This document shows positions 27,604 through 37,975 of a stretch of 57,658 nt of DNA, piece after piece. The notes under the pieces were generated by a model. That model was not told the origin of the DNA. It worked only from the letters and a program-made list of their open reading frames with translations, and searched no databases. The position numbers and the translations under genes are program-made. Numbering within the stretch: position 1 is the stretch's first letter; each line of letters opens with the position of its first letter. This DNA is from Gammaproteobacteria bacterium. GTDB lineage: Bacteria; Pseudomonadota; Gammaproteobacteria; Pseudomonadales; Pseudohongiellaceae. The stretch is from contig JAQWPL010000024.1 of NCBI GenBank assembly GCA_029245395.1, forward strand, positions 154,887-212,544. The letters run 5' to 3'.

Positions 27604-29187
27604 TTAGTGAAGGAAATGGCGCATGCTGGTAAACACCATAGCCATGCCTGCCTTGTCCGCCGCGGCAATCACATCATCGTCACCCATGGCACCACCGGGC
27701 TGGATTACAGCAGTGATGCCCACTTCAGCGGCTGCCTCTATACCATCCGGGAAAGGGAAAAAGGCATCTGAGGCCATTACTGAGCCTATTACCTGCAACC
27801 CCTCGTCAGCTGCCTTGATGTTGGCTATTTTTGCACTGTAGACCCTGCTCATCTGGCCAGCGCCAATGCCAATGGTCTGGTTATTCTTAACGTACACAAT
27901 GGCATTGGATTTAACGAATTTGACTACCTTCCAGGCAAATAACAAATCATGGATTTCTTCTGCAGTGGGATGGCGCTGGGTGACGATTTTCAGATCGGCT
28001 TGCGTAATGACACCCATGTCAGTGTTCTGTACCAGAAGACCGCCATTGACCCGCTTCAGATCATGGGACGGTGAGGATTGTGCAGGCCACTGTCCACAAA
28101 CCAGCAGGCGCAGATTTTTCTTGGCGGCCAAGGCCTGTGCAGCATCATCTGATGCTGTTGGCGCAATTACTACTTCTGCAAATTGCCGTTCAACAATGGC
28201 CTGAGCTGTACCCGCGTCAAGATCACGGTTAAAGGCAATGATGCCGCCAAAGGCAGAGGTAGGGTCGGTTGCGTAAGCTTTTTCATAGGCTTCCAGAATT
28301 GAACTGCCAATGGCAACGCCACAGGGATTAGCATGTTTGACGATGACGCATGCAGGCTCTTCAAAAGCTTTTACGCATTCCAGCGCTGCATCCGTGTCAT
28401 TAATATTGTTGAAGGATAATTCCTTGCCTTGAATTTGCTGGGCTGTGGAAACCGAGTTTTCCTTATTACCGGATTCAACATAAAACGCCGCTTTCTGGTG
28501 GGGATTTTCCCCGTAGCGCATTTCCTGTTTCTTGATGAATTGGGTGTTGTAAGTGTGCGGAAATTCACTGGGCGTATCGTCTTCAGTGCGGCGGCACCCT
28601 AAATAGTTGGCTATGGCACCATCGTATTGTGCGGTATGCTCAAAGGTAGCAACAGCCAGATCAAAACGCGTTGCTGCACTTACCACACCCTTGTTTGCCT
28701 GCATTTCATTGATAACCCGGCTGTAATCTGCCGGATTTACTACAACAGTGACCCAGGCATGATTTTTTGCTGCCGCTCTGAGCATGGTGGGTCCGCCGAT
28801 ATCAATGTTTTCAATAGCTGTGGGCAAATCACAATCGGGTTTGGCGACAGTTTCCTGGAATGGATAGAGATTGACCACCACCATATCAATAGGAGGAATA
28901 GCATGTTCTGCCATGACAGCATCGTCCTGGCCGCGCCTGGCAAGAATGCCTCCGTGCACCTTTGGATGCAGGGTCTTTATCCGTCCATCCATCATTTCAG
29001 GGAAGTCAGTGTATTCAGATATTTCTGTCACCGGGATGCCTTCACCATTTAAGAGTTTGAACGTACCGCCAGTGGAAAGGAGTTCAACGCCAAGGGCTTG
29101 AAGAGCTCGAGCAAAATCGGCGATACCAGTTTTATCGGAAACGCTAATCAGCGCTCTGTTTACTAAGGAGGGGTTCTGCGAAGTCAT
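27604..29187 (-). CDS. purH: Bifunctional AICAR transformylase / IMP cyclohydrolase
   Basis: Catalyses the last two steps to IMP. It has 527 residues: an N-terminal cyclohydrolase (MGS) domain with [28 protein letters not shown] and [17 protein letters not shown], then an AICAR transformylase domain with [42 protein letters not shown], and C-terminal [14 protein letters not shown]. All standard motifs are intact. It follows fis on the same strand with an 80-base gap; purD follows. Confidence 0.98.
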   Translation of the reverse strand: MTSQNPSLVNRALISVSDKTGIADFARALQALGVELLSTGGTFKLLNGEGIPVTEISEYTDFPEMMDGRIKTLHPKVHGGILARRGQDDAVMAEHAIPPIDMVVVNLYPFQETVAKPDCDLPTAIENIDIGGPTMLRAAAKNHAWVTVVVNPADYSRVINEMQANKGVVSAATRFDLAVATFEHTAQYDGAIANYLGCRRTEDDTPSEFPHTYNTQFIKKQEMRYGENPHQKAAFYVESGNKENSVSTAQQIQGKELSFNNINDTDAALECVKAFEEPACVIVKHANPCGVAIGSSILEAYEKAYATDPTSAFGGIIAFNRDLDAGTAQAIVERQFAEVVIAPTASDDAAQALAAKKNLRLLVCGQWPAQSSPSHDLKRVNGGLLVQNTDMGVITQADLKIVTQRHPTAEEIHDLLFAWKVVKFVKSNAIVYVKNNQTIGIGAGQMSRVYSAKIANIKAADEGLQVIGSVMASDAFFPFPDGIEAAAEVGITAVIQPGGAMGDDDVIAAADKAGMAMVFTSMRHFLH

Positions 29188-29266
29188 TGCAGTTGGGTTC
29201 TTCTGATTGTTTTAAATATGATGTTGAGGGAATTTTTGCAGGAAATCGTTTTCCAGTTCAAAACAA

Positions 29267-29596
29267 CTAATTAAGCATGCCGTATTTCTTTAATTTTTTT
29301 CGTAAAGTACCGCGATTCAGACCAAGCATGTTAGAGGCCTTGCTTTGATTGCTGCGCGTGTAATACATAACTTTTTCAAGTAGTGGAGCTTCCATTTCAG
29401 ACAATACCAGTTCGTACAATTCAGTGATATTTTCGTGGTCAACATTACTAAAATATTCAGTTAAAGAAGTGGCAACACATTCCCTGATGGTCTGATTGTT
29501 GACCTGGACTGCTGAATTATTACTGTTTTCTGCTCCATCTATTTCTTCGGATGTGGAGCAATTCGTTTTGATATGGCTGTTGCCAGAATTGTTCAT
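29267..29596 (-). CDS. fis: DNA-binding protein Fis
   Basis: Nucleoid-associated factor that bends DNA and activates rRNA and recombination sites. It has 109 residues with a variable Asn/Ser-rich N-terminus. The conserved C-terminal HTH (NQSKASNMLGLNRGTLRKKLKKYGML, written here as its halves NQSKASNMLGLNR and GTLRKKLKKYGML) is that of Fis. It overlaps dusB by four bases (ATGA), the standard dusB-fis operon of gammaproteobacteria. Confidence 0.95.
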   Translation of the reverse strand: MNNSGNSHIKTNCSTSEEIDGAENSNNSAVQVNNQTIRECVATSLTEYFSNVDHENITELYELVLSEMEAPLLEKVMYYTRSNQSKASNMLGLNRGTLRKKLKKYGMLN

Positions 29597-30669
29597 GCTG
29601 CCAGCGCCCTCATTGGTTGTTTTTGTTCTTTTTGGTTTTCTTGTTGGTGCTCTTTTTTTTGTTCTAGCGATTGAAAAAACTGTTCCAGGAACTCAAGTTG
29701 TGCCGTGCTATCCATCAAGCTGTTAAATTGTTTTCTAGAGGCAAGGATATAATTACTAAATTGATTTCCCGTAAAACTTGAGTCCTGTAATGGCTCAAGT
29801 TTTCCCAGATACCAGGCTGTGTGTTTGCGGGCAAACAAGACGCCTTTTTTCGGGCCGTAAAATTTATACAAATGCATCAAGTGAGTATGCATCACCTGAT
29901 GAATTGCTTCCAGTGACTTTGGCAGCAATTGCGTCCCGGTGTCCAGGAAATGATTAATCTCGTTAAAAATCCAGGGTCTTCCTTGAGCTGCGCGACCTAT
30001 CATAACGCCATCGGCTCCAGTGTATGCCAGGATTTTTTTGGCCTGTTGCGGGCTGGTTATGTCACCGTTGGCAATTACAGGTATGCAGAGCGCTTGTTTG
30101 ATGGCCGCAATAGTGTCGTATTCCACATCCCCTTTAAAGGCGCAGTCACGTGTGCGGCCGTGAACAGCAAGGCACTGGATACCGCAATCTTCTGCCAGCC
30201 TGGCGATCTCTACACCATTTCGGTTTTCAGGATTCCAGCCCGTGCGAATTTTAAGGCTTACCGGCACATCTACAGCGTCTACCACCGCCTTGAGTATTTC
30301 TTCTACCAGAGCAGGGTATTTGAGTAAGGCTGAACCTGCCGATCGCTTTAACACTTTCTTGGCGGGACAACCCATATTGATGTCAATCATCTGGGCGCCC
30401 TGCGCAACAGTGAGTTTGGCGGCTTCTGCCATCATCTGAGGATCCGAGCCGGCTATCTGCACAACTCTTGGCTCACTCTCTCCGTCATGGCAGCGGCGCA
30501 AGCGGCTCTTTTCCCTTTTCCACAGCAGGATATTGGAAGTCACCATTTCTGAAGGAGTCAGGGCTGCACTATACTGACGGCAGAGAATGCGGAAAGGCTG
30601 GTCTGTAACACCTGCCATTGGAGCGAGAACAACGCGGGACTCCAATGTGTAGGGACCAATTTTTATCAC
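29593..30669 (-). CDS. dusB: tRNA-dihydrouridine synthase B
   Basis: FMN-dependent reduction of uridine in tRNA (U17 in E. coli). The 358-residue protein starts at a GTG: MIKIGPYTLESRVVLAPMAG. Conserved elements are VTDQPFRILC, QIAGSDPQMM, DINMGCPAKKVLKRSAGSALL (catalytic Cys), VSLKIRTGW, CLAVHGRTRDCAFKG and IANGDITSPQQA. The C-terminus has a long Gln/Lys/Glu-rich extension (about 335-355, EQKKEHQQENQKEQKQ) beyond the usual length of around 320, likely disordered. Coupled to fis. Confidence 0.95.
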   Translation of the reverse strand: MIKIGPYTLESRVVLAPMAGVTDQPFRILCRQYSAALTPSEMVTSNILLWKREKSRLRRCHDGESEPRVVQIAGSDPQMMAEAAKLTVAQGAQMIDINMGCPAKKVLKRSAGSALLKYPALVEEILKAVVDAVDVPVSLKIRTGWNPENRNGVEIARLAEDCGIQCLAVHGRTRDCAFKGDVEYDTIAAIKQALCIPVIANGDITSPQQAKKILAYTGADGVMIGRAAQGRPWIFNEINHFLDTGTQLLPKSLEAIHQVMHTHLMHLYKFYGPKKGVLFARKHTAWYLGKLEPLQDSSFTGNQFSNYILASRKQFNSLMDSTAQLEFLEQFFQSLEQKKEHQQENQKEQKQPMRALAA

Positions 30670-30781
30670 TGACCAGGCTCTGTCGGGATTGAGAAAGCTG
30701 GTAATGGTACTTGATTTTTTATCCCTTTACTAAGGGGCGCGAGAATATAAATCAAAAATTTATGAGGCTTGTGAAGGAAGC

Positions 30782-32641
30782 TTATGGATTTCTAAAAACC
30801 AGAGAATAGCCAGTGGCATCATCGCCCGGATCTGCCAATTCCAGGCTGACTTGAATGGAGGAATGAGCAGGCATGTGTGTGAATAATTGCATTTCAGGGG
30901 GCAGGTATTCCGTTCTGTCAAAAACTCGATTGGCAATAATTTCTCCGCCGATGTTTGTGACATTCAGCTCAGCCAGAGGAAACAATTGTTCTGAAGAAGA
31001 TTCATTACTGAAAATAAAATCCACCAGCAAAGCATTTTTTTCTGAGGGGTGAGAACGTACCACCAGTTCTTCAGTGATCAGATTGCTCAGGTCAATCACG
31101 GTGTTGTCAGGGCATTCAGTAAATTGACATGTCAGTGAAGTAACTGCATCAAAGCGGTTGTCATTAACCAGGGTATCCAGATTGTAAATCAGGTACTGGC
31201 CTGCCAGAGCACTTAGTAAAATCAGACAAGTCAGAACCAACCCTGCAGCTTTCCAGTGCTTCAGCTTGGCCCTGATATTGAGCAGTTCTACAGGGGCTTG
31301 CTCAATCGAAGCCAACTTCTCACCATCCACAGGTTCAAGCGAGTCCTCATCACTTAAATTGGCCAAATGGCTATGAATCATGGCCTTGTTGCCAGTTTCG
31401 CTGAAATTTCCAGGCTCGTCATTCTGCCTGGTTATGGACTTTCTGAGGGACTGGAACCACGCCATAGCCCGCGTATTCATGGAGGCTGGTATAGTTTCAG
31501 TGGCTACTGCATCTGGTACCAGAGTGGGGATTTCAGATTCAGTTGGGGGTGCATGGAAGGTATTTTGCGTAGCAAAATCTGGCTTCCCTTGTTCAATTGT
31601 GGAAACTGACATTGGTTCAGTGTCGTCCACAGCATCTTCTTCTTGCCCATCAAAGGCTTCTGTAACAGTTTCCGGATTCAGGTTTGCGCTATCGACAGGG
31701 TTTTGGGTAGGCAAACTATGTTCCATAGACACTTGTTTAATGGAATAACCAAACGGATTTAACAAAGTGCTGTAGCTATCCCGGTCAGTTTGTTTAGAAG
31801 GCTCAGGCGATTGCGTGTCAGTCTGATCTTTCTCAAACTCTGCAAAATCATTATCTGCAATCACATTTTCCGGAAGGTCTTCAGGGTCTTCATGAGCCGC
31901 CGTTTCATCCTGCCAGGGCATAAACAAATGTTCTTTTGCTTCGTTTGTTTCACTGTCGTCATTGTTTACCTGCTCAGCTTCTTGCCAGGAATCATCTTCT
32001 TCAGGATCGTCTTGTGTTGAATCCTCCTTAATCGTTACCAGATCATCCCAGGGGCTGAAGATGAGGACACTATCTTCTTCCTGAGGCTCTTCAATTACTT
32101 CTTCTGGCTTTTCATTCTCAATGTCGTCATTACTCTCACCTTTTTGCTCATCTTCATGTTCATCCTCCTGCTCATCGTCAACGTCTTCCTCCTGCTCATC
32201 GTCAACGTCTTCATTTAAGTCAGTAGTAACGTCATTATTGAAGTCGTCAAAAAATGTGTTATCAAGAGCGCTATCAATGTCGTCAAGAATGTCGTCAATA
32301 TTATCCTTGCTTAATTGCTCAGTGAATCCATTATCAGCGGGTTGTAATTCTTCATTTTCATTCGACTCTTCTTCCTGGTCATCGGCGTCATCAAAAAAAG
32401 GAGTTGGCTGGTAGGCGTCAATCACAGGTTCGGATTTTTCCTGGTAATTGTCGGTTGGAGATTTGAGTGTTTGTTCTTCAGAAAGGACTGTATTGTCTTT
32501 CAGGACAATCCTGTGTTGGCTAGCCAGAAAAGCTTCCATGCAGGACCCGCACCTGACTACGCCATTGGCGGCTTGCATTTGCTCTTCACTGACCTTAAAA
32601 GAGGTTTGGCAAAATGGGCATTGGGTTAACAGAACAGACAT
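30782..32641 (-). CDS. DUF3426 / zinc-ribbon (MJ0042-type) membrane protein with long acidic linker
   Basis: A 619-residue protein with an N-terminal zinc ribbon (Cys8, Cys11, Cys31, Cys34 in CPFCQTSF and RCGSCMEAF), one membrane helix at about 465-488 (AAGLVLTCLILLSALAGQYL) and a C-terminal DUF3426 periplasmic beta domain. Between them is a roughly 400-residue Asp/Glu-rich, low-complexity linker, unusually long. A 24-bp tandem duplication encodes repeated DVDDEQEE at about 145-160. It sits between prmA and dusB, as in Pseudomonas. Function unknown; a membrane-anchored sensor or envelope role is guesswork. Confidence 0.85.
   Translation of the reverse strand: MSVLLTQCPFCQTSFKVSEEQMQAANGVVRCGSCMEAFLASQHRIVLKDNTVLSEEQTLKSPTDNYQEKSEPVIDAYQPTPFFDDADDQEEESNENEELQPADNGFTEQLSKDNIDDILDDIDSALDNTFFDDFNNDVTTDLNEDVDDEQEEDVDDEQEDEHEDEQKGESNDDIENEKPEEVIEEPQEEDSVLIFSPWDDLVTIKEDSTQDDPEEDDSWQEAEQVNNDDSETNEAKEHLFMPWQDETAAHEDPEDLPENVIADNDFAEFEKDQTDTQSPEPSKQTDRDSYSTLLNPFGYSIKQVSMEHSLPTQNPVDSANLNPETVTEAFDGQEEDAVDDTEPMSVSTIEQGKPDFATQNTFHAPPTESEIPTLVPDAVATETIPASMNTRAMAWFQSLRKSITRQNDEPGNFSETGNKAMIHSHLANLSDEDSLEPVDGEKLASIEQAPVELLNIRAKLKHWKAAGLVLTCLILLSALAGQYLIYNLDTLVNDNRFDAVTSLTCQFTECPDNTVIDLSNLITEELVVRSHPSEKNALLVDFIFSNESSSEQLFPLAELNVTNIGGEIIANRVFDRTEYLPPEMQLFTHMPAHSSIQVSLELADPGDDATGYSLVFRNP
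32163..32210. repeat. 24-bp tandem repeat inside DUF3426 gene
   Basis: TCCTCCTGCTCATCGTCAAC followed by GTCT occurs twice in tandem (32163-32186, 32187-32210). It stays in frame (8 residues each, acidic), so it lengthens the linker without breaking the gene. Confidence 0.9.
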
Positions 32642-32698
32642 AGAAATTCAGCTTTGGTATTTGCCCGTTATTCTAACCCGGCTGCATCATTTTTGGTG

Positions 32699-33604
32699 TC
32701 AGGATTTATGTTTGCCTTCCAGTCTTGTCCAATCATCTTGAGTCACAGGCTCGGTAAAAGTGAACCACGGGGCATAGGCAGCCATAACTTCATCTGCCTG
32801 CTCACTGAGGATACCTGACAGAAGGAGACTGCCTTCAGGTTTGACCATCGCCGCCAGATATTGGGCAAGAGAGACAAGAGGGCCTGCCAGAATATTGGCC
32901 AGCAGCGTATCTACCTGTTCTACATCACCTGTTGAAAGGGTTCTGGCAAAGTCTCCCGGCAGATACAGCGGGAATTTTTCTTCAACTACTGCATTTTTCT
33001 TACAGTTGTCACGGGTTGCAGACAATGCCTGCGGATCATTGTCGACGCCATGGACAATATCAGCCCCCAGAAGCAAAGCGGCGATGCCAAGAATGCCCGA
33101 GCCACAACCGTAATCTATCAGGGAAAGATTCTGCAGATTTTGTTCAGCCAGCCATTCCAGGCACATCGCCGTTGTGGGATGAGTACCAGTGCCGAAGGCA
33201 AGACCAGGATCCAATTCCATGACAACACCTTCACTGGTGCCAGGGGCCATGCCATTGGGACAGACCCATAAAGTTTTGCCAAATTGAACGGGTTTGAAAT
33301 CCTTGAGCCAGACCCTTTCCCATTCCTGATCTTCTAAGGGGTTCAAGAGACAAGAGGTAAGCGATAGCGGGGCTAGTTTTGTAGAGAGTGCCAATTCAAG
33401 TTTTTCCAGCGACAAATCTGCCGGAAAGAGGCCAACCACTGTCACATGGTCCCATAAGGGTATTTCGCCGGGAGCGGGTTCATAGAGAGGCTGGTCTTCA
33501 CTGTCCTGCAGGGTTACAGAGACAGCGCCGGCTTCGAGCAATATGCTTTCAACGTCATCAACCTGACTGGCCAGGCATGGCTGTTGTACCTGGATCCAGG
33601 AAAT
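32699..33604 (-). CDS. prmA: Ribosomal protein L11 methyltransferase, possible ATT start
   Basis: PrmA trimethylates ribosomal protein L11. Key blocks are the N-terminal SWIQVQQPCLAS, EDQEWERVWLKDFKPVQFG, LDPGLAFGTGTHPTTAMCLEWL, the SAM loop DYGCGSGILGIAALLLGA and NILAGPLVSLA. In PrmA the protein normally begins M(P)WIQ. Here the codon preceding SWIQ is ATT (33604-33602), with GAGGGG seven bases upstream just after the accC stop. No ATG, GTG or TTG lies at that spot. Alternatives are CTG 33610, GTG 33661 or ATG 33679; the last two lie inside accC and would add a non-family N-terminus. A sequencing error (ATG to ATT) is possible. Confidence 0.9.
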   Translation of the reverse strand: MSWIQVQQPCLASQVDDVESILLEAGAVSVTLQDSEDQPLYEPAPGEIPLWDHVTVVGLFPADLSLEKLELALSTKLAPLSLTSCLLNPLEDQEWERVWLKDFKPVQFGKTLWVCPNGMAPGTSEGVVMELDPGLAFGTGTHPTTAMCLEWLAEQNLQNLSLIDYGCGSGILGIAALLLGADIVHGVDNDPQALSATRDNCKKNAVVEEKFPLYLPGDFARTLSTGDVEQVDTLLANILAGPLVSLAQYLAAMVKPEGSLLLSGILSEQADEVMAAYAPWFTFTEPVTQDDWTRLEGKHKS

Positions 33605-33617
33605 AGTCAGGCCCCTC

Positions 33618-34958
33618 TTATAGTCCCAGCATCTTCTCGAGATAATGGATATTAGCGCCACCTTTTTTGAAGCCTTCATCGCGCATGATCCTGCTTTGCA
33701 GAGGAATGTTCGTCACGATGCCGTCCACCAGCATTTCTTCGAGGGCATTCTGCATTCTGCCAATAGCCACGTCACGGGAAGGGCCGTAGGTAATCAGTTT
33801 TGCAATCAGCGAATCGTAGTGGGGTGGTACGGTGTAACCACTGTAGATATGGGAGTCGACCCGAATCCCATTTCCACCGGGTGAATGGAACAGGTTCACT
33901 TTGCCCGGGCTGGGCATAAAGGTTTCCGGATGTTCGGCATTAATTCTGCATTCAATGGCATGGCCTTCAAGGACGATGTCTTCCTGCTTTACCGACAACT
34001 CTTCTCCAGCAGCAATGCGCAGCTGCTCCCTGACGATATCAATGCCGGTAATGCGTTCGGTTACCGGATGTTCAACTTGCAAACGTGTATTCATTTCAAT
34101 AAAGAAAAACTCACCATCCTCGTACAAAAATTCCAGCGTTCCTGCGCCCCGGTATTTCATTTCCTGACAGGCATTGATGCAGGACTTATAGATAGCTTCC
34201 CGGGCTTCCGGTGCAATGCCGGGTGCTGGTGCTTCTTCCACAACTTTCTGGTGGCGTCGCTGCATGGAACAATCACGGTCGCCGAGGCAAATTGCATTAC
34301 CGCGCCCGTCACCAATAACCTGGATTTCAACATGACGGGGATTGCTCAGGAATTTCTCCAGGTAAACCACATCACTGCCAAAATAGGATTTCGCTTCTGT
34401 GCGCGTCACCTGGATTGAATTGATCAAGTCTTCCGCTTTTTCGACAACACGCATACCACGACCGCCACCGCCAGCCGCCGCTTTGATCATTAGTGGAAAG
34501 CCGATTTTCTCAGCCAGTGCCAGGTTATTTTTTTCATCGTCTCCCAGCGGCCCCCCAGAGCCAGGTACCGTAGGAACGCCTGCTTTGACCATGACATCAA
34601 TGGCCGACACCTTGTCACCCATGAGGCGTATGGTTTCAGCGGTTGGGCCAATGAAAACAAAACCGCATTGTTCCACCTGTTCGGCAAATTCGGCATTTTC
34701 AGAGAGGAACCCATAGCCTGGATGCACGGCGTCGGCATTAGTCAGTTCCATGGCACTGATCAGGGCTGGAATATTCAAGTAGCTATCGGTTGAGGAGGGC
34801 GGCCCAATACAGACAGATTCATCCGACAACCTCACATGCATCAATTCACGGTCTGCTGTGGAATGTACAGCAACGGTCTTGATACCCATTTCCTTGCAGG
34901 CTCTGAGTATACGCAGTGCAATTTCACCACGGTTCGCTATTAAAACTTTTTTCAGCAT
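33618..34958 (-). CDS. accC: Acetyl-CoA carboxylase biotin carboxylase subunit
   Basis: ATP-dependent carboxylation of biotin on AccB, first half of the malonyl-CoA-forming reaction. The 446-residue ATP-grasp enzyme starts [17 protein letters not shown]; a TTG just before the ATG is also in frame. [29 protein letters not shown] (glycine-rich ATP lid), [19 protein letters not shown], and [19 protein letters not shown] are complete. It follows accB on the same strand; prmA begins just after its stop. Confidence 0.97.
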   Translation of the reverse strand: MLKKVLIANRGEIALRILRACKEMGIKTVAVHSTADRELMHVRLSDESVCIGPPSSTDSYLNIPALISAMELTNADAVHPGYGFLSENAEFAEQVEQCGFVFIGPTAETIRLMGDKVSAIDVMVKAGVPTVPGSGGPLGDDEKNNLALAEKIGFPLMIKAAAGGGGRGMRVVEKAEDLINSIQVTRTEAKSYFGSDVVYLEKFLSNPRHVEIQVIGDGRGNAICLGDRDCSMQRRHQKVVEEAPAPGIAPEAREAIYKSCINACQEMKYRGAGTLEFLYEDGEFFFIEMNTRLQVEHPVTERITGIDIVREQLRIAAGEELSVKQEDIVLEGHAIECRINAEHPETFMPSPGKVNLFHSPGGNGIRVDSHIYSGYTVPPHYDSLIAKLITYGPSRDVAIGRMQNALEEMLVDGIVTNIPLQSRIMRDEGFKKGGANIHYLEKMLGL

Positions 34959-35009
34959 CAAGTGTTACCGAATCAATAGGGGTATGGATGTAGGATTACA
35001 GTGACAACG

Positions 35010-35465
35010 TTAAGAAATAATGACCAGGGGTTGGTCAAATTCCACGGGCTCGCCGTCTTCCGCCAGGATGGCTTCAATAGTTCCGGCTTTGCCAGCTTCA
35101 ATCTGGTTCATCATTTTCATGGCTTCAATAATGCCAATGACATCATCGGCTTTGACCTTCTGACCCACTTCCACGAAGGCGGCTGAAGAGGGCGAGGGTG
35201 CCCTGTAGAACGTTCCTACCATCGGGGATTTCACGGCATCGCCGCTAAACTCTGCTACAGCACTTTCACTGGAAGTGGCTTCACTGAGAGCCGGGGCAGG
35301 CGCTGCTGGTGCCGGGGCGGCAGGTGTATAGACAGGAGCTGCCTGAATAGGCTGGGTTGAGTTGCGGCTTATTCTGACAGCCTCTTCACCTTCCTTGATT
35401 TCAATTTCCGCGATATCGGATTCTTCGAGTAGTTCTATAAGCTTTTTTACTTTTCTTATATCCAT
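35010..35465 (-). CDS. accB: Biotin carboxyl carrier protein of acetyl-CoA carboxylase
   Basis: Carries biotin between the two half-reactions of acetyl-CoA carboxylase. The 151 residues comprise an N-terminal region ([20 protein letters not shown]), a Pro/Ala linker (about 40-62) and a C-terminal biotinyl domain with the biotinylated Lys117 in EAMKMMN. The thumb-like [21 protein letters not shown] is typical of AccB. Immediately upstream of accC with a short gap, it gives the standard accBC unit, preceded by aroQ. Confidence 0.97.
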   Translation of the reverse strand: MDIRKVKKLIELLEESDIAEIEIKEGEEAVRISRNSTQPIQAAPVYTPAAPAPAAPAPALSEATSSESAVAEFSGDAVKSPMVGTFYRAPSPSSAAFVEVGQKVKADDVIGIIEAMKMMNQIEAGKAGTIEAILAEDGEPVEFDQPLVIIS

Positions 35466-35574
35466 TAAGTTTCTCTTTACCTGGTCTTTTTTATGTTTTT
35501 GTTAGTCGTTTTATCCCAATAACCTGGAACTGTATTTTTATGCTCAAACGTCCTGTCTCTGGAAAGGTTTTTAA

Positions 35575-36009
35575 TTACACGTTAGCAAGAGCAACCTGCA
35601 GGGCCAGTTCATAACCCCTGGCCCCAAGGCCTACGATACTGCCAAGGGCAATATCACTCAGAAAGGAATGCTGTCGAAATTCTTCTCGTGCATGAATATT
35701 TGACAGGTGGATTTCAATAAAAGGAATCTCAATCGCCAACAAGGCATCACGCAGTGCAATACTGGTGTGGGTCAGGGCGGCCGGATTAATAAGAATGAAA
35801 TTGACGCCATCCTTTTTTGCTTGATGGACACACTGAATGATTTCGCTTTCGCTGTTACTCTGAAAAAACTGGATTTGGTGATCAGTTTTTTCACACAAAT
35901 CCTTGAGTGTCAGGTTGATGTCATCAAGCGAAGCTAAACCATAGATCTCGGGTTCCCTGGTGCCCAACAGGTTCAGATTTGGGCCGTTAATAACCTGGAT
36001 AAGTGCCAT
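35575..36009 (-). CDS. aroQ: 3-dehydroquinate dehydratase, type II
   Basis: Third step of the shikimate pathway. The 144-residue dodecameric-type enzyme has [15 protein letters not shown] (9-23, catalytic Arg and Tyr), the [15 protein letters not shown] block, [16 protein letters not shown] (substrate Asn, His) and [17 protein letters not shown]. It precedes accB as in many gammaproteobacteria, and follows the shortened dsbD gene. Confidence 0.97.
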   Translation of the reverse strand: MALIQVINGPNLNLLGTREPEIYGLASLDDINLTLKDLCEKTDHQIQFFQSNSESEIIQCVHQAKKDGVNFILINPAALTHTSIALRDALLAIEIPFIEIHLSNIHAREEFRQHSFLSDIALGSIVGLGARGYELALQVALANV

Positions 36010-36170
36010 CGTGTCACCGTATATAGAGGAGTAATTCAGACGTGGGAAAATAACAGTCTGGCGTGAAGATGTATAGGGGTTTTACTATTATATCGGGATT
36101 TTTCTGGCTTTTAGAGGACGATAGCCCCATGTTCGAGACTTTTATGTGCGGATATTCTGGGAATGAGTGA

Positions 36171-36641
36171 CTAGTCTGGTAGTGTTAGCTCAACAGTGTT
36201 CATTTGCATCGGATAACAAAACCGATCCTGGGCACAGCCCTGGTAGTGCAGGGTAAAAGACAGGGTATTGTCCTGGCGGGAAAAGGCATCCAAAGGCAGC
36301 CTGTGTAGCAGCCGTTCAAAATAGACTTTCGACTCACCAAAATACTCATCGTTTATCGTTGCAGCGGCTGGCAATTCACCAAGAACGATGAGTGCTTCAT
36401 TTCTATCGGTGACAGACAAGCTTTTCTGATACAGGTAATACCCTGCTTCAATTTCCCACAACAGCACAACTGTAGCCGGTGCTTCAATAAAAGTAGTAAG
36501 CGCAAAGGCTTCTTCTGCTGATAGAACACTGCTGCGAATGAGCGGCGTGCCGATCCCCGGATTACTAAAAGGGTTGTCCTGGGCTTGAAGAGCGAGCGGA
36601 GAAAATATCAACAAAGAGAGAAGGATGGTTTTCATGTTCAT
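36171..36641 (-). CDS. Stand-alone N-terminal domain of DsbD (nDsbD/DsbD-alpha)
   Basis: A 156-residue exported protein matching only the periplasmic N-terminal domain of DsbD, which passes electrons to DsbC and related partners. The signal peptide is IFSPLALQAQ, cleaved near 20. The redox cysteines Cys136 and Cys142 sit in CAQDRFCYP, the same spacing and context as in E. coli nDsbD. There is no eight-helix membrane domain and no C-terminal thioredoxin domain, and the 161 bases to aroQ leave no room for a decayed rest. In related genomes full-length dsbD occupies this spot. It may be a remnant or a free-standing redox relay. Confidence 0.85.
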   Translation of the reverse strand: MNMKTILLSLLIFSPLALQAQDNPFSNPGIGTPLIRSSVLSAEEAFALTTFIEAPATVVLLWEIEAGYYLYQKSLSVTDRNEALIVLGELPAAATINDEYFGESKVYFERLLHRLPLDAFSRQDNTLSFTLHYQGCAQDRFCYPMQMNTVELTLPD

Positions 36642-36671
36642 GTCATACCCCCCCTTAAAATAGAAACGGCG

Positions 36672-37892
36672 TTATTCGACCAGACGTTCAAAAACAAGCG
36701 TGGCATTGGTGCCGCCAAATCCGAAACTGTTGGACATGACAGTGTTGAGCTCGACATTGTCCTGGCGCTCACGGACAACCGGTACGCCTTCGATTTCCGG
36801 ATCAAGGTTTTCAATGTTGGCCGATTCGCAAATGAAATTGTTTTCCATCATCAGCAAGCTATAAATGGCTTCCTGTACACCCGCTGCTCCCAGTGAATGT
36901 CCAGACAGGGATTTGGTGGAATTAATTGCAGGAATAGCATCGCCAAACATTTCTTTTACAGCCTGAATTTCCTTGATATCTCCCACCGGCGTGCTGGTGC
37001 CGTGGGCATTGATGTAGTCAATGTTCTTGTTGATTGCAGTGGCTATAGCCATCTGCATGCAGCGCACAGCGCCTTCCCCGGAAGGGGCCACCATGTCATA
37101 ACCATCAGAGGTGGCACCATAACCGGTAATTTCGGCATAGATTTTTGCGCCACGGGCCTTCGCGTGTTCCAGCTCTTCTACTACAAGCACACCGCCACCG
37201 CCGGCAATCACAAAACCATCCCGGTCAACATCGTAGGCACGAGATGCCTTGCCGGGATTATCATTATATTTTGTAGAAAGCGCGCCCATGGCATCAAACA
37301 TGCAGCTCAAGGACCAATGCTCGGCTTCGCCGCCGCCGGCAAACAGAATATCTTGTTTGCCAAGTTGGATAAGCTCCACAGCATTGCCAATACAGTGCGC
37401 ACTGGTAGAACATGCCGATGAAATGGAGTAGTTAACGCCTTTGATCTTGAAAGGAGTGGCAAGACAAGCCGACACGGTGCTGCCCATGGTACGGGTTACC
37501 CGGTAGGGGCCAACCCTCTTTAAACCCTTTTCACGCAGTGCGTCAGCGGTGTCGACCATGTCTTCTGTAGATGAGCCGCCAGCACCCATGATGATGCCAG
37601 TGCGAATATTAGATACGTCGCTTTCATCAAGACCGGCATCAGCAATGGCTTGTTCCATGGCAACATAGCCGTAGGCTGCCGCATCGCCCATAAAGCGAAG
37701 TGCTTTGCGATCTATATGCTCTGAGAAATCTATCTCAGCCACACCAGCGACATGGCTACGCATTCCCATCTCTTCATAAATAGGACGATGCACAATGCCG
37801 CTGCGTGCTTGCTGTAATGATTCCACTACAGATTGTTTGTCAGTTCCCAGGCAGGAAGCTATTCCCATACCTGTTACGACTGCTCGTCGCAT
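36672..37892 (-). CDS. fabB: 3-oxoacyl-ACP synthase I
   Basis: Condensing enzyme required for unsaturated fatty acids. The 406-residue thiolase-fold protein starts [20 protein letters not shown]. Catalytic Cys161 lies in [14 protein letters not shown]; the two histidines are in [11 protein letters not shown] and [12 protein letters not shown]. These are the FabB-type blocks, as distinct from FabF. fabA lies 83 bases upstream on the same strand, giving the fabAB operon found in gammaproteobacteria and hence the anaerobic route to unsaturated fatty acids. Confidence 0.96.
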   Translation of the reverse strand: MRRAVVTGMGIASCLGTDKQSVVESLQQARSGIVHRPIYEEMGMRSHVAGVAEIDFSEHIDRKALRFMGDAAAYGYVAMEQAIADAGLDESDVSNIRTGIIMGAGGSSTEDMVDTADALREKGLKRVGPYRVTRTMGSTVSACLATPFKIKGVNYSISSACSTSAHCIGNAVELIQLGKQDILFAGGGEAEHWSLSCMFDAMGALSTKYNDNPGKASRAYDVDRDGFVIAGGGGVLVVEELEHAKARGAKIYAEITGYGATSDGYDMVAPSGEGAVRCMQMAIATAINKNIDYINAHGTSTPVGDIKEIQAVKEMFGDAIPAINSTKSLSGHSLGAAGVQEAIYSLLMMENNFICESANIENLDPEIEGVPVVRERQDNVELNTVMSNSFGFGGTNATLVFERLVE

Positions 37893-37975
37893 AATTGTGC
37901 CCCTCTAATACTTTAGCACTTGTGTTTAGTTGGCCTGATGGTTGTTTTTTGCTGGTTGTTGCAAAAACCGGCAGC

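Noticed and set aside
33885-34418. Plus-strand open frame opposite accC
   Set aside because: Antisense shadow of a well-conserved gene; no motif or ribosome site.
36010-36170. Frameshifted rest of dsbD after the N-terminal domain
   Set aside because: 161 bases cannot hold the membrane and thioredoxin domains, and no relevant frame is seen.
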